Assembly (NCBI GenBank): GCA_007131895.1 | Contig: SLPR01000548.1 | Span: forward strand, 1-11,493 | Length of the DNA stretch: 11,493 nt | Source: Bacteroidales bacterium | GTDB lineage: Bacteria > Bacteroidota > Bacteroidia > Bacteroidales > UBA7960 | Reading direction: 5' to 3' | Shown: one piece after another, positions 8,177-11,493 of the stretch | Numbering within the stretch: the first letter of the stretch is position 1 | Layout of the letters: each line of letters starts with the position of its first letter | The notes under the pieces: model-generated | Databases searched by the model: none | Told to the model about the DNA's origin: nothing | The model's input: the letters and a program-made list of their open reading frames with translations, nothing else | Made by a program: the position numbers and the translations under genes

Positions 8177-9637
8177 TTATTTCCCGATGGCCTTTTCAAG
8201 TTGAGCATAGCTTGTCCGCAGCAATGCCTGGCTTTCGATCAAATCTGTCTGTGCCTGATGCCAGAGGGTTTGTGCCTCGAGCATTTCGGTTGTTTTAAGG
8301 GCCCCCACTCCAAAGTCATCCCTTGCTATGGTAAGGTTTTCCGTAGCTTGTTCCAGTGAGAGCGTTTTTATCTTCACATTCATTTCCGACTCGGTCAACT
8401 CAAGGTAGGCCCGTGTGATATCCATCTTTATAAGCTCATAAATATCTTCAAGTTTAAGCTGCTGCACGTTTTTTTCATGGAGGGCAGCCCGATAAATCTG
8501 GCGCTTTTCTCCCCAGTGAAAAACAGGAACCGTAAGGGTAAGTCCAACGAACCAATCATGCCCGAACTCCTTTTCCAGTCCATTGTAAGGATTAGGATTT
8601 ATGGCAAAATACGAGGCTCCCAAAGCCAAATCGGGATACCTTGCGGCTCCGGCAAGGTCAGCCATGGAGCCAGCAAGCCCGGCCTTTTCTTTTACCATAA
8701 AAATTTCCGGCCTTTGCTCAAGCCCCTCAGACCACAATTCGTCCAGTACATAATCGCGGGCAAGCCCCTGCAACTCATCCTGAGCCAGCAATCGTTGTGT
8801 CAGGGGCAAGCCCGTAAGCCGGCATAAGGCCATGGACAGTTGCATAATGCCATTTTCGGCCTTCAGCAACTCCATTTCCGCCTCGTTAAGTGCTACACGC
8901 GCCTTCAGCAGATCATTCCTGTTGACAATCCCTTCTTCCAGATAACCCTCCATATCATGAATAAGGGACTCCAGCATTTCCATATACTGTTTTGCCAGTT
9001 TTTGTTTTTGCTGTACGGTAATGAGTTGCCAGAAAAAAGACTCCACTTCAAGGAGAACCTCTGCCTCTGACAGTTTACGACCATATTGTGCCATCTGCTC
9101 CATGTGCCCTGCCGCACGGTATTGCGCCCTGATTTTACCTCCTGTGTAAATGGGCTGCATCAGGCTAAAATTGGCCAAAAGGTTGTTATGCCGTCCAATT
9201 TCTGTTTCCGATTTTGGAAGATAAGCATACTGCCGAAAAATAAAATTTCCGTCGGCATCGCGCACAGGCATTCCATCGGGACCGAAAACCAGCACAGGGG
9301 GATCACTTTGCAACAGTTCTAAAGGCTTCAGATTTCCGGTTTCGGGATTAATCGCTCCAAAGGGAACTACCGGCAGAAACAAGCTCTGTGAAAGCAGGTT
9401 GAAAGGTTTATTCATCCTGATGTAATGCGCACTGAAATCGAAAGAAGGGAGAAATTTGCTTCGGGAGGCCCTGCGCAATGATTGAGCGGCATGATAGTGT
9501 TGTGCAGAAATTTTCAAATCTCTGCTGTTCTCCAGGGCAAGTGCACGGGCTTCCTCAATGGTAATCACCCGCTCTCCCTTTACAGTAAAGGCTGAGCATA
9601 GCAAAACAAGCGGGAAAATCCATTTCAATGGGTTCAT
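8177..9637 (-). CDS. TolC/OEP-family outer-membrane efflux protein
   Basis: This 486-residue protein forms the outer-membrane channel and periplasmic tunnel of the tripartite pump. The start at 9637 is chosen because MNPLKWIFPLVLLCSAF begins a cleavable signal peptide; an upstream ATG at 9694 would place 19 unlikely residues ahead of it and run through an inverted repeat. Two OEP repeats are visible. The first has a coiled-coil helix (ITIEEARALALENSRDLK), a beta-hairpin, QPIYTGGK (161-168) and a second long helical segment. The second repeats this layout (PEIFMVKEKAGLAGS, then LTVPVFHWGEKR). The first hairpin carries an extracellular loop of about 70 residues (about 79-150), far longer than in E. 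coli TolC, with DADGN inside. It is the first gene of the proposed operon. Confidence 0.95.
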   Translation of the reverse strand: MNPLKWIFPLVLLCSAFTVKGERVITIEEARALALENSRDLKISAQHYHAAQSLRRASRSKFLPSFDFSAHYIRMNKPFNLLSQSLFLPVVPFGAINPETGNLKPLELLQSDPPVLVFGPDGMPVRDADGNFIFRQYAYLPKSETEIGRHNNLLANFSLMQPIYTGGKIRAQYRAAGHMEQMAQYGRKLSEAEVLLEVESFFWQLITVQQKQKLAKQYMEMLESLIHDMEGYLEEGIVNRNDLLKARVALNEAEMELLKAENGIMQLSMALCRLTGLPLTQRLLAQDELQGLARDYVLDELWSEGLEQRPEIFMVKEKAGLAGSMADLAGAARYPDLALGASYFAINPNPYNGLEKEFGHDWFVGLTLTVPVFHWGEKRQIYRAALHEKNVQQLKLEDIYELIKMDITRAYLELTESEMNVKIKTLSLEQATENLTIARDDFGVGALKTTEMLEAQTLWHQAQTDLIESQALLRTSYAQLEKAIGK

Positions 9638-9661
9638 AACTTTTATGATTAGATGTAAGTA

Positions 9662-9718
9662 ACTGTCATTAGTAGTACCAGCGCCCGCGCGCACGGCGTA
9701 AGATGCGATAATGACAGT
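9662..9718. repeat. 10-bp inverted repeat around a GC-rich spacer in the efflux operon leader
   Basis: ACTGTCATTA (9662-9671) and TAATGACAGT (9709-9718) are perfect complements separated by 37 bases. The spacer contains a strikingly GC-rich core (GCGCCCGCGCGCACGGCG) in an otherwise AT-rich stretch. It begins 25 bp upstream of the OEP start codon. It could be an operator, an mRNA leader structure or a small mobile remnant. No target-site duplication is seen. Confidence 0.5.
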
Positions 9719-9751
9719 GAATAAAGAACTCTACGTATTTATATCTTTCTT

Positions 9752-9777
9752 CTACTTTTTTCTTGACAAAAAAGTAG
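9752..9777. repeat. Perfect 10-bp hairpin, CTACTTTTTT / AAAAAAGTAG
   Basis: CTACTTTTTT (9752-9761), loop CTTGAC (9762-9767), and AAAAAAGTAG (9768-9777) form an uninterrupted stem. Motifs of this kind recur in intergenic DNA of Bacteroidota to my recollection, so this is probably one end of a dispersed repeat. It is not a good terminator, because no T-tract follows a GC-rich stem. Confidence 0.6.
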
Positions 9778-9794
9778 CAAAAAATCAAGGCTGC

Positions 9795-9950
9795 GGATTT
9801 TTTCCGACAAGTCTGAAGCTCACTTCGCTGGAAGTTTGAATGTTCCGCAAAACTTAATTATTGAGCTTTTATTATTGATTTCTGCTTTTGCGAAACTGCA
9901 AACTTCACAAAAAGCTCCGTTTCGCTTCGACTTGTTACCGGAAAATATCC
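9795..9950. repeat. Long imperfect inverted repeat (about 60-bp arms)
   Basis: The left arm (9795-9852) and right arm (9886-9950) pair in order through several blocks: GGATTTTTTCCG with CGGAAAATATCC (9939-9950), ACAAGTC with GACTTGT (9929-9935), GAAGC with GCTTC (9924-9928), GAAGTTTG with CAAACTTC (9899-9906), and CGCAAAA with TTTTGCG (9886-9892). The loop is the AT-rich 9853-9885. Matching blocks in the same order far exceed chance. It is likely a non-autonomous repeat element or a structured RNA. Family is unknown. Confidence 0.7.
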
Positions 9951-9963
9951 AAGGCCGGGGGAC

Positions 9964-9977
9964 GCATTGTACAATGC
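9964..9977. repeat. 14-bp perfect palindrome
   Basis: GCATTGTACAATGC is self-complementary. It could be a dimeric repressor site upstream of the efflux operon, or part of the neighbouring repeat element. A palindrome of this length is expected about once per window by chance, so confidence in function is low. Confidence 0.35.
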
Positions 9978-10167
9978 TTCAATGCCAAACAAAATCGATT
10001 AATAGTTCTGCTATATTGTTAAACATAACTACGCATAATAAAAAATCACAATATCAGCAAAACACATAATCTTTCATTGGTAGTGAGGAACCGTAAGCAA
10101 GGCGAAACCAATCTCAAATTAAATTATTCCATCTGTCTAAATTTGTTTTTTAATGGTCAGATGGGGC

Positions 10168-10184
10168 TCCCGCGAAAAGCGGGA
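10168..10184. repeat. REP-like GC hairpin
   Basis: TCCCGC, loop GAAAA, GCGGGA form a 6-bp GC stem. No T-run follows on either strand, so it resembles a short dispersed palindrome rather than a terminator. It is similar in core to the CCCGCC/GGCGGG palindrome at 106-118. Confidence 0.45.
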
Positions 10185-10327
10185 TAAATAGCCAACAATA
10201 CTCATACTGCATGTATTACCATGCTGCGAATTATAATCATCCGCGTGTTTGTCTATAGTTATTGTCATGGCTTGGTTCATTAATTCATTTTTTACTGAAC
10301 ATTAATTATATCAAACTATAATGCTTC

Positions 10328-10924
10328 TCAAAAAATACTATCGCCCTGGTGGATGCCGTCGTAAATGATTTCAATGATCTTATCGAATAGCTCTTCGGGC
10401 CTCACCGGCACCTGTTGGGCAAGACCATCAGGAAGGGAAGTGACCAGTTTTGGATTGATGATGATTTCCATGGCATTCATCATCAGTAGTACCGCAATGC
10501 CTTTATTAATAGTCTTTTTAAAATGCCCTTCTTTTATCCCCTCGTCCAGCAACATGGGAAAATAAACATGAACCATTTCCTTGCGGAAACCCGAAATCTT
10601 TTCCCAGACTTGCGGTGTATTGCGCTGCAAATCCTCAAGAAAATGGACCGACATTCCTGACAGGGTAACCGCTACACTGGTAGTTATCCTGCGCATTTTC
10701 TCAGGAAAGTCTATCTTTAGCCCGAGAATTTCATTGAGCTCGGTTTTGAGGAAGACCAGTTTTTCTTCAATGAGGGTATCCAGTATCTGCAACTTGCTTT
10801 CAAAATACTTGTAAAGGGTACGCTTGCTCATGCCTGCCTGACGCGCGATTTCATCTGCAGTGGTCTTGCTGAAACCGTATTGTGTAAAAAGTGAATCTGA
10901 GGCTTTTATTATCCGATCCTTCAT
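10328..10924 (-). CDS. TetR/AcrR-family transcriptional regulator
   Basis: The 198-residue protein has the standard TetR layout. The N-terminal DNA-binding domain (about residues 1-47) reads IIKASDSLFTQYGFSKTTADEIARQAGMSKRTLYKYFESK, with the helix-turn-helix at about 19-43. An all-helical ligand-binding and dimerisation domain fills the rest and has no assignable ligand. The length is typical of the family and the start at 10924 gives the expected N-terminus. It lies on the same strand as the efflux operon, whose first gene starts 690 bp downstream, so it is the obvious candidate repressor of that pump. It could instead control only itself or the divergent beta-barrel gene. An inverted repeat overlaps its own putative promoter, which suggests autorepression. 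Confidence 0.93.
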   Translation of the reverse strand: MKDRIIKASDSLFTQYGFSKTTADEIARQAGMSKRTLYKYFESKLQILDTLIEEKLVFLKTELNEILGLKIDFPEKMRRITTSVAVTLSGMSVHFLEDLQRNTPQVWEKISGFRKEMVHVYFPMLLDEGIKEGHFKKTINKGIAVLLMMNAMEIIINPKLVTSLPDGLAQQVPVRPEELFDKIIEIIYDGIHQGDSIF

Positions 10925-10954
10925 GGCTTTCCGGGAATAAGTTAAACAACTTTA

Positions 10955-10990
10955 CAAAGGTAAACTATTTTCACGTATTTGGTTTACCTT
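10955..10990 (-). promoter_or_regulatory. Putative tetR promoter box overlapped by an inverted repeat (operator candidate)
   Basis: On the minus strand, TACCTTTG (10955-10962) matches the Bacteroidota -7 consensus TAnnTTTG, about 30 bp upstream of the TetR start. AAGGTAAAC (10957-10965) and GTTTACCTT (10982-10990) form a perfect 9-bp inverted repeat, so one arm lies on the -7 box. A dimeric repressor bound here would block the promoter. No matching -33 TTG was found at ideal spacing. Confidence 0.5.
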
Positions 10991-11074
10991 GTGCATTTTT
11001 TTGAAAAAAAATACTGCAAATGGGCAGGCTTTGGCTGTCAATCAAAGGCAAATCAGAATAAGGAGGCCATTGTT

Positions 11075-11137
11075 ATGGACCTTTCAGTTTCCCATTCTGT
11101 GGACTTCTTTTCACATATAAGCCTGGATTCACTTTGA
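11075..11137 (+). CDS. Possible 20-codon leader-like ORF with a strong Shine-Dalgarno sequence
   Basis: AAGGAGG (11060-11066) stands 8 bases before an ATG at 11075, opening a reading frame of 20 codons that ends with TGA at 11135-11137. Shine-Dalgarno sequences are rare elsewhere in this window, which makes the match notable. The predicted peptide (MDLSVSHSVDFFSHISLDSL) resembles nothing I know. It may be chance. Confidence 0.2.
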   Translation: MDLSVSHSVDFFSHISLDSL

Positions 11138-11213
11138 AAACAACCCCGGCAAAACAAAACTAAAAACTTCATATCACCTTTTCAATCAGGAGTCCTGGCG
11201 AACAATTAAAACA

Positions 11214-11241
11214 TTTGTGCAATATAGTGGCATTGCATTTG
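11214..11241 (+). promoter_or_regulatory. Possible promoter of the beta-barrel gene
   Basis: TTTG (11214-11217) is followed after 16 bases by TGCATTTG (11234-11241), one mismatch from TAnnTTTG. Just downstream are two copies of the palindrome TTTGCAAA (11259-11266 and 11281-11288), spaced 22 bp apart. The intergenic region 10925-11328 otherwise shows only the TetR promoter elements and a possible tiny ORF. Confidence 0.25.
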
Positions 11242-11328
11242 AACTAAAGGGAAAAGAATTTGCAAAGCCAGTGTAAAGGTTTTGCAAAATGCAACTCAAA
11301 TAATTGTTTAACTTCAAAATACTACAAA

Positions 11329-11493
11329 ATGAAAAAGATTTTTTCAGCCCTGTTTTTGGCAGGAATAATTACCGTATTCGCTACGACAGTAACAAAAGCC
11401 CAGGAGATGAGCGGAGGAATAAAAGGGGGTTTGACCATGAGCAACCTGTACATCGATAAAAATGAAATTGATGATGAAAACGCAAGGTTTGGC
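11329..11493 (+). CDS. Secreted protein, probable outer-membrane beta-barrel (partial, N-terminus only)
   Basis: Only the first 55 codons lie in the window; the frame is open at the right edge. The product begins with a clear Sec signal peptide (MKKIFSALFLAGIITVFA, cleavage probably near residues 23-25, after Thr-Lys-Ala). Its first mature segment, GGIKGGLTMSNLYID, is typical of the opening beta-strand of Bacteroidota porin-like proteins of the OMP_b-brl type. It would sit in the outer membrane. The function is not determinable from this fragment. It is divergent from tetR, with 404 bp between the two starts. The leader is A-rich without a Shine-Dalgarno sequence. Confidence 0.75.
   Translation, partial: MKKIFSALFLAGIITVFATTVTKAQEMSGGIKGGLTMSNLYIDKNEIDDENARFG

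Larger units (their letters stand above)
9638..10327. other. Non-coding, repeat-rich region between TetR and the efflux operon
   Basis: These 690 bp carry no ORF with recognisable protein character. The longest plus-strand ORF here (9836-10069) starts inside one arm of a long hairpin and has no family features. The region must hold the efflux operon promoter, but I found no clear TAnnTTTG box on the minus strand. It contains several inverted repeats listed separately, clustered at 9662-9977, and a REP-like hairpin at 10168-10184. Confidence 0.75.

Noticed and set aside
8110..8208. N-terminal extension of the adaptor starting at 8208.
   Set aside because: It would overlap the OEP gene and bury the lipoprotein signal that begins at 8109.
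9638..9694. N-terminal extension of the OEP starting at 9694.
   Set aside because: The extra 19 residues precede a good signal peptide and cross the leader inverted repeat.
9662..9718. The leader inverted repeat as an insertion sequence end.
   Set aside because: No transposase and no flanking target-site duplication are visible.
9836..10069. 77-codon plus-strand ORF in the repeat-rich region.
   Set aside because: It starts in one arm of the long inverted repeat, has no recognisable domain and is best explained as chance.
10254..10320. TATAGTT / AACTATA inverted arms downstream of tetR as a terminator.
   Set aside because: The arms are short, AT-only apart from one pair, and 53 bases apart, with no T-tract.

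Overview
The window looks like chromosomal DNA from a member of the Bacteroidota. The evidence is indirect but consistent: moderate-to-low GC, long AT-rich gaps, almost no Shine-Dalgarno sequences, promoter-like boxes of the TTG...TAnnTTTG type, short lipoprotein signals, and a C-terminal gene start that resembles the beta-barrel proteins common in this phylum. I cannot name the genus.

Layout. (1) Positions 1-1288, minus strand: most of a PAS / sigma-54-activator (AAA+) regulator whose C-terminal DNA-binding domain lies beyond the left edge. (2) 1502-1981, plus strand: a membrane-anchored DUF302 protein, transcribed divergently from the regulator and followed by a strong intrinsic terminator. 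(3) 2076-2522, minus: a small SPOR-domain lipoprotein converging on that terminator. (4) 2789-9637, minus: a four-gene cluster read in the order outer-membrane efflux protein (TolC/OEP type), periplasmic adaptor lipoprotein, RND inner-membrane pump, and a beta-lactamase-fold serine hydrolase. The gaps are 67, 48 and 11 bp, so one operon is likely. (5) 9638-10327: about 690 bp with no convincing gene, but with several inverted repeats, including a long imperfect hairpin of about 60-bp arms. (6) 10328-10924, minus: a TetR-family regulator with an inverted repeat laid over its own putative promoter. (7) 10925-11328: intergenic. (8) 11329-end, plus: the first 55 codons of a secreted, probable outer-membrane beta-barrel protein.

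How the parts fit. The OEP, adaptor and RND proteins supply all three layers of a tripartite efflux pump, so the cluster should build a complete exporter. The TetR gene upstream on the same strand is the natural candidate repressor, although the inverted repeat at its promoter is not found in front of the pump genes. The least routine points are the serine hydrolase tied closely to the pump, the repeat-rich region between TetR and the pump, and the paired repeats around the sigma-54 regulator promoter. I see no CRISPR array, tRNA, rRNA, transposase, or clear undescribed defence or biosynthetic system. Most of the coding content is of known families.
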